Both the position numbers and the translations under genes were made by a program. Below are positions 1 to 9,137 of a stretch of DNA of 64,000 nt, piece by piece. The notes under the pieces are model-generated. The model searched no databases. It saw nothing but the letters and a program-made list of their open reading frames with translations, and was not told the DNA's origin. This DNA is from JAHZKN01 sp965250205 (GTDB taxonomy: Bacteria > Pseudomonadota > Alphaproteobacteria > Rhizobiales > Hyphomicrobiaceae). The stretch's first letter is position 1, and each line of letters opens with the position of its first letter. Location of the stretch: contig CBDFNK010000023.1 of the NCBI GenBank assembly GCA_965250205.1, positions 62,001 to 126,000 of the forward strand. Direction: 5' to 3'.

Positions 1-1
1 A

Positions 2-487
2 TTGATACTGTCGACCATTGCTTCAATCATCGTCATGTATGCAGTGCTCCGCAGACTGCCCGTCTTTCCACTGATTGCTTCAAGCGTCACAATTGTATTT
101 GGTGCGCTCACTTTGATAACCAGCGATCCCATGTGGGTGCAGATAAAAGTCACCATTTTCAATGCACTTTTTGCTGGATTTTTATTCCTAGGACTGTGGC
201 TAAATAAGAACTTTTTCAAATACATTTTTGAGAAAACATTCCACTATACCAAGCGTGGATGGGATTTGTTTACGTGGAGTTTTGCATGGTTTTTTGTGTT
301 TACGGCCGTCGCCAATGAATTTGTGCGTCTAACTTTCAAAGGTGATCAGATATATTCACTTCTTGGCTATTCAACCGACGGTATTGGGGTTTGGATATTG
401 TTCAAGATTGCGGTGGTTATGCCATTAAGCGGCATTTACGCGTGGCTATTGACGCGTTGGATGAGCCGTCATCATATTGAATCATAA
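2..487 (+). CDS. YciB/IspZ-like inner-membrane protein, 5' truncated by window
   Basis: Membrane protein related to the septation protein A family (YciB/IspZ), which affects cell-envelope synthesis and division. The visible 161 codons are almost entirely hydrophobic segments. The family pattern is recognisable: a D-P-x-x-x-x-x-K-x-T-x-x-N-x-L-F-A stretch followed by F-x-Y-T-x-x-G-W-x-x-x-T and A-x-x-N-E-x-V-R. The frame is open to the left edge, so the true start lies outside; the TTG at base 2 is only the first usable codon. It is clearly diverged from the canonical copy that follows 244 bases downstream, and lacks the usual W-x-N-F-K-V-F-G-I-L-P ending. Function in detail is unknown. Confidence 0.75.
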   Translation: MILSTIASIIVMYAVLRRLPVFPLIASSVTIVFGALTLITSDPMWVQIKVTIFNALFAGFLFLGLWLNKNFFKYIFEKTFHYTKRGWDLFTWSFAWFFVFTAVANEFVRLTFKGDQIYSLLGYSTDGIGVWILFKIAVVMPLSGIYAWLLTRWMSRHHIES

Positions 488-731
488 TGCGGTGGAGGAA
501 CGACCTGACAACAAGAGGTCGCTCGAAAAGGTATTGTGACAACACTCCTGAGGAATGAGACTAAGGGGCGGTGATCACTTCACTTGAATATTTCTGGTGC
601 GCCAAGCAATCGGATACGTCGGTGGCGAACCTGCACCCTACCATGTGACAACCAACTTCTACTTTACGCATGAACATTTTTGCGAACCAAAGACTAGTGT
701 TCTTAGGGTGAGGTGTTGAAAGGACAATTTA

Positions 732-1316
732 ATGAGTGAAGCAAAAGATGCCGACGGCAACCGACCACCTGAACAGAAAAAACAGGGATTGAAGCTTCTA
801 ATTGAACTTGGCCCACTCCTTATTTTCTTTGCTGTTTGGGCTAAGTTTGGCATTTTCACTGCTACTGGGGTCTTGATGGCCGCCACTTTGATTTCGCTTA
901 TCGCGTCCAAGATAGTGCTCGGCAAGATCCCAGTGATGCTTGTCGTAACAGTTGTAATTGTGACTGTTTTTGGTGGCCTGACGCTTTGGCTTCAAGACGC
1001 AAGTTTTATCAAAATGAAACCGACAATCGTCAATTTGTTATTTTCTGGTGTGTTGGCTTTTGGCCTTTTCATCAAGCGCCCATTTCTGAAGTTATTGTTA
1101 GGAGAGGCGTTTCAATTGACGGACGTGGGTTGGTCAAAACTCACACTGCGTTGGATTGGCTTCTTCTTATTTGTCGCAGTTCTCAATGAAATCGTTTGGA
1201 GAAATTTCTCCGAAGCAACTTGGGTAAACTTCAAAGTATTTGGAATACTGCCACTGACCATGATTTTTGCAGCTGCTCAGGTGAGGCTAATTCATAGGTT
1301 TTCAAATAAAGCCTAA
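732..1316 (+). CDS. yciB: septation protein A family (YciB/IspZ)
   Basis: Polytopic inner-membrane protein of 194 residues, the usual length of the family, implicated in division and envelope homeostasis. Canonical motifs are present: PLLIFFAVWAKFG near the N-terminus, FIKMKPTIVNLLF in the middle, then FQLTDVGWSKLTLRW, LNEIVWRNF and FKVFGILPLT. The N-terminal 20 residues are polar and precede about five hydrophobic segments. The ATG is preceded by AAAGGACA at good spacing. In Hyphomicrobiales this gene usually follows ftsY; here a diverged paralogue precedes it instead, which suggests a local duplication. Confidence 0.92.
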   Translation: MSEAKDADGNRPPEQKKQGLKLLIELGPLLIFFAVWAKFGIFTATGVLMAATLISLIASKIVLGKIPVMLVVTVVIVTVFGGLTLWLQDASFIKMKPTIVNLLFSGVLAFGLFIKRPFLKLLLGEAFQLTDVGWSKLTLRWIGFFLFVAVLNEIVWRNFSEATWVNFKVFGILPLTMIFAAAQVRLIHRFSNKA

Positions 1317-1615
1317 GTCCCTAACTCAATTGTATAAATTTTGATCAATAAGTGTTCGATTTTACAGCATTAATTCCTTGTAAAGACTATCGGAACACAA
1401 ACAGACACCCCAATTATTGTTGGTTTTATTTTAGATTTTGTTGATGGAGTTGTTTTTTTAGTTGGACGTCTTGGATTCAATGTCATTATCTACTAATTGA
1501 ATTGTCTCTTTATCGGTATTGTAGAAGATAGCGAGATGTTCCCGGGAGAAATTCCTGAATGAACTGAAATTCTATCCTTTAGGTAAGCGACTAAATTCGG
1601 ACTGGACGCGGGACC
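1317..1615. other. AT-rich intergenic region
   Basis: About 300 bases between yciB and the MarR-type gene. It is visibly more A/T-rich than the flanking genes and contains no open frame with a ribosome-binding site. It probably carries the promoter of the downstream regulator; no operator palindrome could be defined by eye. Confidence 0.5.
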
Positions 1616-2101
1616 ATGAGACGAGAAAAAATAACTAAGACCATAGCGACATCCGACCTGGATAAATCGCCAATTCATCTCCTGCATCGTGCAGGCCAGT
1701 GCGCAGGCGATATCTTTCAGGCAGAGATGGCGGACGATGATCTGACACCACGACAATTTGCTGTTCTTGTCACCGTGTCTCAAAACGAGGGTCTGAGCCA
1801 AACCCGCCTTGTAGAGCAAACTGGAATTGATCGTTCTACACTTGCTGATATCGTCCGACGAATGCTGAAAAAAGGCCTGTTACAACGGCGCAGAACCCGC
1901 GAAGATGCCCGTGCCTATGCCGTCAAGTTGACGGATACCGGATGGACGACCTTGCGTAATGCCATGCCTCATACCAGCCGCGTTGATGAAACGATCTTGG
2001 CAGCGTTGCCAACACAAAATCGGGAACGTTTCTTGAAAGATCTTCGTGGTATTGTCGAAGCATTGAGCGAACTTCAACTTGTCACTCCGAATGGCGACTA
2101 G
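1616..2101 (+). CDS. MarR family transcriptional regulator
   Basis: Winged-helix regulator of 161 residues. The region LTPRQFAVLVTVSQNEGLSQ at roughly residues 43-62, then a recognition-helix segment (TGIDRSTLADIVRRMLKKGL) and the wing (QRRRTREDARAYAVKLTDTG) match the MarR fold; the N- and C-terminal helices would form the dimer interface. The family commonly binds small aromatic ligands and represses neighbouring efflux or catabolic genes, but no obvious target gene lies beside it: upstream is yciB and downstream, convergent, is asd. The stop codon TAG lies inside a CTAGAGCAACC motif that recurs elsewhere in the window. Confidence 0.9.
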   Translation: MRREKITKTIATSDLDKSPIHLLHRAGQCAGDIFQAEMADDDLTPRQFAVLVTVSQNEGLSQTRLVEQTGIDRSTLADIVRRMLKKGLLQRRRTREDARAYAVKLTDTGWTTLRNAMPHTSRVDETILAALPTQNRERFLKDLRGIVEALSELQLVTPNGD

Positions 2102-2298
2102 AGCAACCCGCGTTTAATCAGACACAGTTTGATCTATCCGTGAGCTGTTTGCTCTGGTTTTAAAATCTTATTTCTCATTTGATCCGTGACAATAGAACTC
2201 TGACGGTCGCACAGGTGGGTCAAGCAGGCACCGACCAGTGCCTGTGCAAGGACCCAGTTTGCGTGGCCCTGTGTTGCGGCCCTTGCGGCCCATTCAAT

Positions 2299-3321
2299 TT
2301 ATGCGTCTAGCAATTTGCGATTGACCATCGTTTCAGCGATTTGCACCGTGTTGAGCGCTGCACCTTTAAGCAGATTGTCCGAGACAATCCACATGGCAAG
2401 ACCATTTTCAACCGTTGCGTCTTCGCGAATACGGCTGACATAGGTGGCAAACTCGCCTGCAGCTTCCACAGGCGTGATATAGCCGCCTTCTTCGCGCTTA
2501 TCGACGACAATCATACCTGGTGCCTGACGCAGGATTTCGCGCGTATCCTCAACGCTAATCGGCCGCTCAAATTCAAGATTGACGGATTCACAGTGACTGA
2601 CAAAAACCGGCACGCGAACACAGGTCGCAGACAGCTTGATTTTGGCGTCCATAATCTTTTTTGTTTCCGCCATCATCTTCCATTCTTCTTTGGTGTAGCC
2701 ATCTTCCATGAACACATCGATGTGTGGAATGCAGTTGAAGGCAATCTGTTTTGGGAACATGTGCGCGTCGACTTCCTGCCCGGGTACGTAAACACCTTTG
2801 GTCTGATGCCACAGTTCGTCCATGGCCTCTTTTCCGGCACCTGAAACCGATTGATACGTTGACACGACCACGCGCTTGAGACCGGCAGCATCGTGCAGCG
2901 GCTTCAGTGCAACAACGAGCTGCGTCGTTGAGCAGTTGGGATTTGCGATAATGCGCTTCTTTTTATATCCATCGAGTGCTTCTGGGTTAACTTCAGGCAC
3001 AACGAGCGGCACGTCGGCGTCATAGCGCCAGCACGATGAGTTGTCGATGACAACGGCACCTGCGGAGGCAATTTTGGGTGCCCATTTCTTGGCAACGTCT
3101 GATCCTGCAGACATCAGGCAAAAATCGACAGTTGAGAAATCAAATTGCTCGAGATCTTGGCACTTCAGTGTTTGCTCACCATAGATGACATCGCTGCCAA
3201 CAGAGCGACGCGATGCCAGTGGGATCACTTCATCTGCGGGGAACTTGCGCTCTGAGAGCACATTAATCATTTCCCGACCGACGTTGCCGGTAGCTCCGAC
3301 AACGGCAATTTTGTAACCCAT
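2299..3321 (-). CDS. asd: aspartate-semialdehyde dehydrogenase
   Basis: Reduces L-aspartyl-4-phosphate to aspartate semialdehyde with NADPH, the branch-point step for lysine/diaminopimelate, threonine and methionine. The N-terminal nucleotide-binding motif is VVGATGNVGREM and the catalytic cysteine is C130 in NPNCSTTQ. The open frame extends 34 codons further upstream, but the ATG chosen here has GGAAG just before it and starts directly at the Rossmann strand (MGYKIAVVG), giving 340 residues, normal for the family. dapB, which acts later in the diaminopimelate branch, and leuB are nearby on the same strand. Confidence 0.95.
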   Translation of the reverse strand: MGYKIAVVGATGNVGREMINVLSERKFPADEVIPLASRRSVGSDVIYGEQTLKCQDLEQFDFSTVDFCLMSAGSDVAKKWAPKIASAGAVVIDNSSCWRYDADVPLVVPEVNPEALDGYKKKRIIANPNCSTTQLVVALKPLHDAAGLKRVVVSTYQSVSGAGKEAMDELWHQTKGVYVPGQEVDAHMFPKQIAFNCIPHIDVFMEDGYTKEEWKMMAETKKIMDAKIKLSATCVRVPVFVSHCESVNLEFERPISVEDTREILRQAPGMIVVDKREEGGYITPVEAAGEFATYVSRIREDATVENGLAMWIVSDNLLKGAALNTVQIAETMVNRKLLDA

Positions 3322-3594
3322 AATGCTTCCTTTTTTGGTCTCTTCGGGCAGAGTTGGCCAGGGGGTGGCCCACAAGATCAGCCTTAGCAGCGATCCATTA
3401 CGCGCCAAGCCCGATGATGACAAGGTCCTTTGTTAGAAGACCGCAGTGACCTAATGTTGCGATAATCGCCATTTGCTGGCCGTTGGACCTTGTCCACTCA
3501 GGTTTGAGGGTGCGACGGGACTGGCGAGCGTGTATGTCAGCAGGGTGAGAGGTTTTGGAACAGGTAAAGCCGGGAGGCGGAGGCGTTTGGGGTC

Positions 3595-4038
3595 ATGCTA
3601 GGCAACTGTAGATCTGTGATGTTATTAGCAACTTGGGTTTGGGCCATGAGTGTGGCCAGCTCCGGATCATCGGCCAGCCTATGGATGAACGAGGCTGATC
3701 TTGAGACCACTTTTAACGGTAAAACAATTGCGGGGCTCTATCCAAGCGGGCGTGCTTTTGTAGAAACTTTCCGCCGCGGTGGACGTGTTCACTATCGGGA
3801 TGACCTGCGGCGCGTTTCGGGTCAGTGGACAATCAGCTCGGGAAATTTCTGTACATTTTATGAGGGCGACAACACGGGTGGCTGTTACTCGGTCCGTCGT
3901 ATGGGCGAAAATTGTTTTGAATTCTATTTTATTTCACGCAGCGAAGGCACACGACGGCGACCGGAAGAGCCTACCTGGACCGCACAAGCATGGCTTTCCG
4001 ATTCACCCTCAACGTGTGTTGCAGGAGCAGAAGTCTGA
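3595..4038 (+). CDS. small secreted protein of unknown function
   Basis: 147 residues beginning with a probable signal peptide (hydrophobic residues about 8-24, then a small-residue stretch ending SSAS). The mature part has the layout of small periplasmic proteins that carry a GxTIxGxxxxG…GQWTI…FCTFYEG pattern, resembling DUF995-type domains; this resemblance is from memory and weak. Two cysteines (FCTFYEG and GGCYSV) could form a disulfide, with more at NCFEFY and TCVAG. It lies alone on the plus strand between the minus-strand asd and leuB, and converges on leuB with 26 bases between. Purine-rich GGGAGGCGGAGG lies upstream of the ATG. Confidence 0.7.
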   Translation: MLGNCRSVMLLATWVWAMSVASSGSSASLWMNEADLETTFNGKTIAGLYPSGRAFVETFRRGGRVHYRDDLRRVSGQWTISSGNFCTFYEGDNTGGCYSVRRMGENCFEFYFISRSEGTRRRPEEPTWTAQAWLSDSPSTCVAGAEV

Positions 4039-4064
4039 AGGTGAAAACGCGTGTCGGGTGTCAA

Positions 4065-5180
4065 TTAAGCCGACAGCGCTTCCATATGTTTAATGATCGC
4101 AGCACCCATTCCCTTGGTGCCAACCTGGGTCATGTCATCTTGCATGATGTCCCCGGTGCGCAATCCATCGGCCAACACGTTGGCGATTGCCTGGTCGATC
4201 ATGTCGGCTTCCTGGCCCATGTTGAAGGTATAGCGCAGGGCCATGGCGAAGCTGGCAATGGTTGCGATTGGGTTGGCCTTGTCTTGTCCAGCAATATCCG
4301 GTGCTGAACCATGAACAGGTTCATAAAGTGACAGGCGGCGTCCGGTTTTTTTATCCGGCGCACCAAGTGATGCTGATGGCAGCATGCCAAGTGATCCGGT
4401 CAGCATAGCGGCAGCATCAGACAAAACATCCCCAAACAGATTATCAGTGACGATGACATCAAACTGTTTTGGATTGCGCACCAATTGCATGGCGCAGTTG
4501 TCAGCCAGGATATGTTCAAGGGCGACATCTGGCGCATAGCTTTTGTGCGTAGCGGTCACCACCTCATTCCACAACACGCCCGTTTTCATGACATTGCGTT
4601 TTTCAGCTGAGTGCACTTTGTTCTGTCGCTGCGCGGCCAGATCAAATGCGACTTTGGCGATGCGTTTAATTTCGTGAGTGGTGTAGAGCTGGGTATCAAC
4701 AGCGCGTTTTTCACCATTCTCCAATGTGACGATTTCTTTTGGCTCGCCGAAATAAACGCCGCCCGTTAATTCGCGCACGATCATAATATCGAGGCCTTCA
4801 ACCAATTCGCGCTTCAACGAGGACGCCTCGGCAAGGGCGGAATAACAAATCGCCGGGCGCAGGTTGGCAAACAGGCCTAGGTCTTTTCGAAGTCGTAGCA
4901 GTCCGGCTTCTGGGCGTATTTCATAAGCGACTTTGTCCCATTTGGAGCCGCCAACAGCACCAAAAATGACTGCATCAGCATTCAGGGCTTTTTTAAGTGC
5001 CTCATCTGTTAGCGGTACACCATGGGCATCAATGGCAGCCCCACCGACCAGATCATGCTCTGTTTCAAAAACAATCTGACCGGAGATTTTATTTAAGGTT
5101 GCAATAATATTAGTAACCTCGTGCATGGTTTCGACACCAATACCATCGCCGGGCAGAAGAAGAAGTTGATGTGTTGCCAT
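4065..5180 (-). CDS. leuB: 3-isopropylmalate dehydrogenase
   Basis: Oxidatively decarboxylates 3-isopropylmalate with NAD+ in leucine synthesis. 371 residues, normal length. Recognisable motifs: LLPGDGIGVETM at the N-terminus, RELTGGVYFGEP with the catalytic tyrosine, the metal-site stretch DNLFGDVLSDAAAML, and the adenosine-binding YEPVHGSAPDIAGQDKANP near the C-terminus. It lies downstream of dapB and gpmA on the same strand, 78 bases after gpmA, so it may share their transcript. leuC/leuD are not in the window. Confidence 0.96.
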   Translation of the reverse strand: MATHQLLLLPGDGIGVETMHEVTNIIATLNKISGQIVFETEHDLVGGAAIDAHGVPLTDEALKKALNADAVIFGAVGGSKWDKVAYEIRPEAGLLRLRKDLGLFANLRPAICYSALAEASSLKRELVEGLDIMIVRELTGGVYFGEPKEIVTLENGEKRAVDTQLYTTHEIKRIAKVAFDLAAQRQNKVHSAEKRNVMKTGVLWNEVVTATHKSYAPDVALEHILADNCAMQLVRNPKQFDVIVTDNLFGDVLSDAAAMLTGSLGMLPSASLGAPDKKTGRRLSLYEPVHGSAPDIAGQDKANPIATIASFAMALRYTFNMGQEADMIDQAIANVLADGLRTGDIMQDDMTQVGTKGMGAAIIKHMEALSA

Positions 5181-5258
5181 GAGAGATCTCGTCTGTTTGC
5201 AATCGGTTGTGATGGCTGAGTCAGTGTTTTGGGCTCGGCGGCGTTTGATCGGCTGATA

Positions 5259-5912
5259 TTATTTGCCGTCGTCGCGGCCCTTGGAATCGACAAGTTCCTG
5301 ACGGTCAACCGCCAGTCCTTTGCCATCCAAATCGTAGATAATGGGTGCGGCCGTGGCGACTTCACGCGTCAGAATATCTTCGGCGTTTATTTTCTCAAGA
5401 TGCATAATGAGTGCGCGTAGCGAGTTGCCGTGGGCCGCGACAATAACGGTGCGTCCGGCATTCACGGCTGGCCAGATATGGTCCTTATAATATGGGATGA
5501 CCCGGCCAGCGGTGTCTTTGAGACTCTCGCCACCTGGTGGTGCGATGTCGTAGCTACGACGCCAGACCATGACTTGGTCGCCGCCAAATTTATCCATGGC
5601 CTCATTTTTATTAAGACCAGAAAGCTCGCCGTAGTCACGTTCGTTGAGATTGGAGTGCTGGCGAATTTCAATGTTCTCTTGGTTGATTTCAGCCAGGATA
5701 ATGTCGAGTGTACGTTGGGCACGTTTCAACTTGCTGGTGAACGCGAGATCAAACTTCATATCGCGGTTTTTAAGGACCCGACCAGCCCAGCGTGCTTCAA
5801 TCACGCCTTTGTCTGTTAAGCCTGGATCGCGCCAGCCGGTAAAGAGATTGCGTTCATTCCATTCGCTTTGACCATGGCGAACGAGGACAAGGCTGCTTTT
5901 GAAAGGCGTCAT
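5259..5912 (-). CDS. gpmA: 2,3-bisphosphoglycerate-dependent phosphoglycerate mutase
   Basis: Interconverts 3- and 2-phosphoglycerate in glycolysis/gluconeogenesis through a phosphohistidine. The motif LVRHGQSEWN near residue 10 carries the catalytic histidine (H13); ERDYGELSGLNK and AAHGNSLRAL hold the other active-site residues. The longer open frame reads back through the dapB 3' end, so the ATG at MTPFKSSLVLVRHG was chosen, giving 217 residues and a 31-base gap to dapB. The tail ends in a charged DSKGRDDGK segment. Likely co-transcribed with dapB. Confidence 0.94.
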   Translation of the reverse strand: MTPFKSSLVLVRHGQSEWNERNLFTGWRDPGLTDKGVIEARWAGRVLKNRDMKFDLAFTSKLKRAQRTLDIILAEINQENIEIRQHSNLNERDYGELSGLNKNEAMDKFGGDQVMVWRRSYDIAPPGGESLKDTAGRVIPYYKDHIWPAVNAGRTVIVAAHGNSLRALIMHLEKINAEDILTREVATAAPIIYDLDGKGLAVDRQELVDSKGRDDGK

Positions 5913-5943
5913 GTTGCTAGGGTTTCGCTTTCTAGTAAGGCAG

Positions 5944-6750
5944 TCAAAATCCGAGGACGTCTGCCATGGAGAACAGGCCGGGGCCTTTACCAAAGCCCCA
6001 CTGGGCAGCCTTGATGGCACCACGCGCAAAGATTGCACGATCACAAGCCTTGTGGGAAATTTCGATGCGTTCGCCAGGCCCTGCAAAGATCACAGTATGA
6101 TCGCCAACAACGTCTCCGCCTCTCAGTGTTGCAAATCCGATTGTGCCTTCCTGGCGTGCGCCGGTGTGGCCATCGCGGGATTTAACGGAGTTGGCATTGA
6201 GATCAACGCCGCGCCCATCGGCTGCAGCCTGACCTAGCATCAGCGCTGTACCTGACGGGGCATCGACTTTGTGGCGATGGTGCATTTCAACGACTTCGAT
6301 GTCGTAGTCAGGATCAAGCACCGCTGCAATCTTCTTGGTCAACGCAGCGGCAAGATTAACTCCAAGGCTCATATTGCCAGCTTTGATGATTGTGGCATGG
6401 TTGGCGGCACGTTGGATGGCGGCCTCGTCAGTTTCGGAAAATCCTGTCGTGCCGATGACGTGGACGATCCGTCCATTGGCAGCAAGGCCTGCAAAATCAA
6501 CCGTCGCAGTTGGTGTTGTGAAATCCAAAAGCGCATCCACGTTGGCTGCCAACGTCAAGGGATCGTCGGTTAGCTTAACACCAAGGGGCTCAAGCCCGGC
6601 GAGTGTGCCAAGGTCTTGGCCAAGGCCAGGAGCGCCAGCTGTTTCGGTGCCGCCCGTGACCATACAGCCTTCAGCCGCGTGGCTGGCCCGAATGAGCGCG
6701 CGGCCCATGCGACCTGCCGCTCCGACAATGCCAATCTTCAAGTCGCTCAC
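5944..6750 (-). CDS. dapB: 4-hydroxy-tetrahydrodipicolinate reductase
   Basis: NAD(P)H-dependent reductase of the diaminopimelate/lysine pathway. 268 residues. The N-terminal Rossmann motif is GIVGAAGRMGRAL; GTTGFSETDEAAI follows in the middle, and the catalytic/substrate region EMHHRHKVDAPSGTA contains the family's histidine, lysine and PSGTA signature. The start codon is GTG (MSDLKIGIVG) with GAGGGAC upstream. gpmA follows with a short gap, suggesting an operon. Confidence 0.95.
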   Translation of the reverse strand: MSDLKIGIVGAAGRMGRALIRASHAAEGCMVTGGTETAGAPGLGQDLGTLAGLEPLGVKLTDDPLTLAANVDALLDFTTPTATVDFAGLAANGRIVHVIGTTGFSETDEAAIQRAANHATIIKAGNMSLGVNLAAALTKKIAAVLDPDYDIEVVEMHHRHKVDAPSGTALMLGQAAADGRGVDLNANSVKSRDGHTGARQEGTIGFATLRGGDVVGDHTVIFAGPGERIEISHKACDRAIFARGAIKAAQWGFGKGPGLFSMADVLGF

Positions 6751-6938
6751 GAAAGATGGTCCCTCAGCGTGGTGGGCTGTGTCGGGGGATGTTGGGCCAT
6801 GGTTTGGCTCAGCTCAATTTGAAATCACCCTGACAGCGCGGGGTATAGCAACGCTACCCGCCACGGGGAAGTGCCACCTGGTGGCTAAAGGGGCGTTTTA
6901 CCCAGAATGCGCAGCCTTGGGTACCAGCCCGTTCGTAA

Positions 6939-7472
6939 TTAGACCGCCGTTTTAGCGCGTTTTAGCGCGTCGATGATCATTTTCTTGGCTTCGCTGGCAT
7001 CGGCCCAGCGATCAATTTTCACCCACTTATTGGGCTCAAGGTCTTTGTAGTGCTCGAAGAAGTGTTGAATTTGCGACATGCTGATGTCGGGAAGATCGGT
7101 AATGTTCTTGATGTGGTTGTAACGTTGCGTCGTATGCGCTGAGGGAACCGCAATGATTTTTTCGTCGCCACCGCCATCATCTTCCATCACTAAAACACCA
7201 ACAGGTCGGCAATTGATGACAGAGCCAGGAATAAGCGCGCGTGTTGAGCTGACAAGCACATCGATCGGATCGCCATCTGCAGACAAGGTGTGCGGCACAA
7301 AGCCATAATTTCCCGGATAGCGCATTGGCGTATAGAGGAAGCGGTCAACCACTAGCGTCCCAGATGCTTTATCGAGTTCGTATTTGATTGGCTCGCCACC
7401 AACCGGAACTTCGATAATCACATTGATATCTTCAGGTGGCTTAGTGCCGGGTGTAATCGCATCGATTCGCAT
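6939..7472 (-). CDS. ppa: inorganic pyrophosphatase (soluble, family I)
   Basis: Hydrolyses pyrophosphate to drive biosynthetic reactions; cytoplasmic. 177 residues, typical for the bacterial hexameric enzyme. The Mg-binding signature DGDPIDVLV, the substrate-binding YELDKASG and RFLYTPMRYPGNYGFVPHT, and KIIAVPS are all present. GGATAG precedes the ATG. It is followed on the same strand, after about 190 bases with no evident gene, by dapB. Confidence 0.96.
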   Translation of the reverse strand: MRIDAITPGTKPPEDINVIIEVPVGGEPIKYELDKASGTLVVDRFLYTPMRYPGNYGFVPHTLSADGDPIDVLVSSTRALIPGSVINCRPVGVLVMEDDGGGDEKIIAVPSAHTTQRYNHIKNITDLPDISMSQIQHFFEHYKDLEPNKWVKIDRWADASEAKKMIIDALKRAKTAV

Positions 7473-7663
7473 TCGGGCTATCCTACATTAGCTATTTCTT
7501 TGTGGCGTAGGGGTCGTACTTGAAAACGCCATCTGGGTGAGAAACGTCCCTTGTTGGTGGCGCAAGGGGTCCCAAAAATCAAGCTGTGCTTTTTGATAAT
7601 GTGCCTCTGCAGTTCGATTTTTGAACACTGCTAGATCTAACAGCGGGGGCTAGGGAAGAAATT

Positions 7664-8173
7664 CTACGGCCAGGAGAAGCCAATTTTCTTCAACTGGCGA
7701 CCGCCTACAATATCATAGGCCTCGGCAAAGGGACGCCCGCCGCGATGCCAATAAAAATCAACCGCGCGATGGTTGTCTTCCAACGCCCATGTGATGAGAC
7801 CTCTGAGGTTGCGCAAATCCAATCTGTGCCGACAGGACTCAAACAAGTATTCACCAAAGCCCAGGCCTTGATAGTTAGGCTCTATATAGATCTCAAAAAG
7901 CTCGCCACGGCGCGACCCGTTTACATGCGTCGAGCCATAAATCGCGTAACCAACCACGGCGTCATCGACTTCTAGAGTGGCAAGGCCAGGACGTGATCGC
8001 ACGGCTTGACGCCACCATTGTGGACCGCGCCGGTCAACCATCAAATCTAGATGAGAATCTGGGATAATACCGCAATAGGTATAGTGCCAAGCATCTGAAA
8101 ATACGTCAGCAAGAACCCTAGCATCTGAGGTTCTTCCTCTGCGCACACGAATATTGGTACTCGGACTTAACAT
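7664..8173 (-). CDS. GNAT family N-acetyltransferase
   Basis: Probable acetyl-CoA-dependent acyltransferase of unknown substrate, 169 residues from the chosen ATG (MLSPSTNIRVRRG). The acetyl-CoA binding motif is visible in IYIEPNYQGLGFGEYLF (Q-G-x-G-x-G), followed by a helix and the typical ALEDNHRAVDFYWHRGG motif B. The open frame also allows a TTG start 26 codons upstream, but the conserved fold begins near the ATG. It stands alone between ppa and a terminator-bounded phasin gene. Confidence 0.85.
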   Translation of the reverse strand: MLSPSTNIRVRRGRTSDARVLADVFSDAWHYTYCGIIPDSHLDLMVDRRGPQWWRQAVRSRPGLATLEVDDAVVGYAIYGSTHVNGSRRGELFEIYIEPNYQGLGFGEYLFESCRHRLDLRNLRGLITWALEDNHRAVDFYWHRGGRPFAEAYDIVGGRQLKKIGFSWP

Positions 8174-8326
8174 CGCTTTTGGAGTATAGGCGTCAATCTG
8201 CACCAAACAAAAGCGAAGACTTTTTATTCTTCCTATTTTTAGATCATGCAATTGATTAGCATGAATTTTTTTCTTATGTATTCTGGGTCAAGATTGGCAT
8301 TTTTTGGTGCTTGGTCCCCAAACGCA

Positions 8327-8369
8327 CAAAAAAACCCGGCGCTGCTTTGGAGCTGAGCCGGGTTTTTTG
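8327..8369 (-). terminator. rho-independent terminator of the phasin gene
   Basis: AACCCGGC pairs with GCCGGGTT around a GCTGCTTTGGAGCTGA loop that can itself pair partly. Runs of A (left) and T (right) give a U-tract on both strands, so it could work bidirectionally; the gene it would end is the phasin on the minus strand. Confidence 0.85.
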
Positions 8370-8424
8370 TTGTCTCAGTTGTCAAGGCTTGAGGCGCGCT
8401 AAGCGCTCACAAAGCCTGCACTGC

Positions 8425-8880
8425 TTAAGCAGATTTTTTAACCTGCTCGAAGGTCTTGGTAGAAATTGCGTTCACAGTTTCAAAGGACTGCTGAGCAACT
8501 TTGGTCGTAAGCTCAAACAATTCTTTGGTTTGTGCACCAGCTACAGCCATCTGCTGTTGTATGAAGCTTGACTGCAGGCGTGCAATTTCAGGCAGTGTTT
8601 TTGCGCGGGCGATGGCTTCAGCAGCATCGAAAGCAGCTTCAGCATTCAGCTCAGTGTTGCGCAGAACTTTTTCACCGATTGTTTTGGCACCGTCAGTTGT
8701 AGCAGAAACAAGCTCTTCAACAGCTTTGACATTATCTTTGCTTGCAACTTGCACTTTTTCAAATGCAGTGCGTGATTTTTCAACTGCATCTTCTGCGATA
8801 GCCTGTACATTTTCAGGGATACGGGCGTCTTTTGCAGCTTCAAAGAATTCTTTGGTCTGTTGGGTAAATTGATCGTTCAT
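8425..8880 (-). CDS. phasin family protein (PHA granule-associated)
   Basis: Small amphipathic helical protein of 151 residues, without signal peptide or membrane segment, alanine-, glutamate- and glutamine-rich. The segment LQSSFIQQQMAVAGAQTKEL followed by FELTTKVAQQSFETV matches phasin domains, which coat polyhydroxyalkanoate granules in the cytoplasm. A strong ribosome-binding site (AAGGAGTT) and a strong terminator suggest high expression. No PHA synthase or depolymerase gene is in the window. A promoter probably lies in the AT-rich stretch immediately upstream. Confidence 0.9.
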   Translation of the reverse strand: MNDQFTQQTKEFFEAAKDARIPENVQAIAEDAVEKSRTAFEKVQVASKDNVKAVEELVSATTDGAKTIGEKVLRNTELNAEAAFDAAEAIARAKTLPEIARLQSSFIQQQMAVAGAQTKELFELTTKVAQQSFETVNAISTKTFEQVKKSA

Positions 8881-9137
8881 CTGAGGAACTCCTTAGGAGT
8901 AGGCCTGAGCATTTCCAGGCGGGCTCTAAATTAAGCGCGCTACCGGCTCTTTGGCCCGTGCGCATTCTTAATGTAGCAGATCTTTTGTGCATTGCAACAT
9001 AAAACTTGTGCGAAGCACCAATTTTTTTCAAAAAAATAGAAATAGAACCGTTAAGAGCTTGAAATCTATTTATTTTATTTCAGTAGCGCTGCACTCAAAA
9101 AAGATATCGTAGCATAGATGTAGGGATTTGGGCAGCG

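Noticed and set aside
36..731. A third gene between the two YciB-type genes (488-731)
   Set aside because: Short codon-like fragments exist but none has a start, ribosome-binding site or recognisable family; treated as intergenic.
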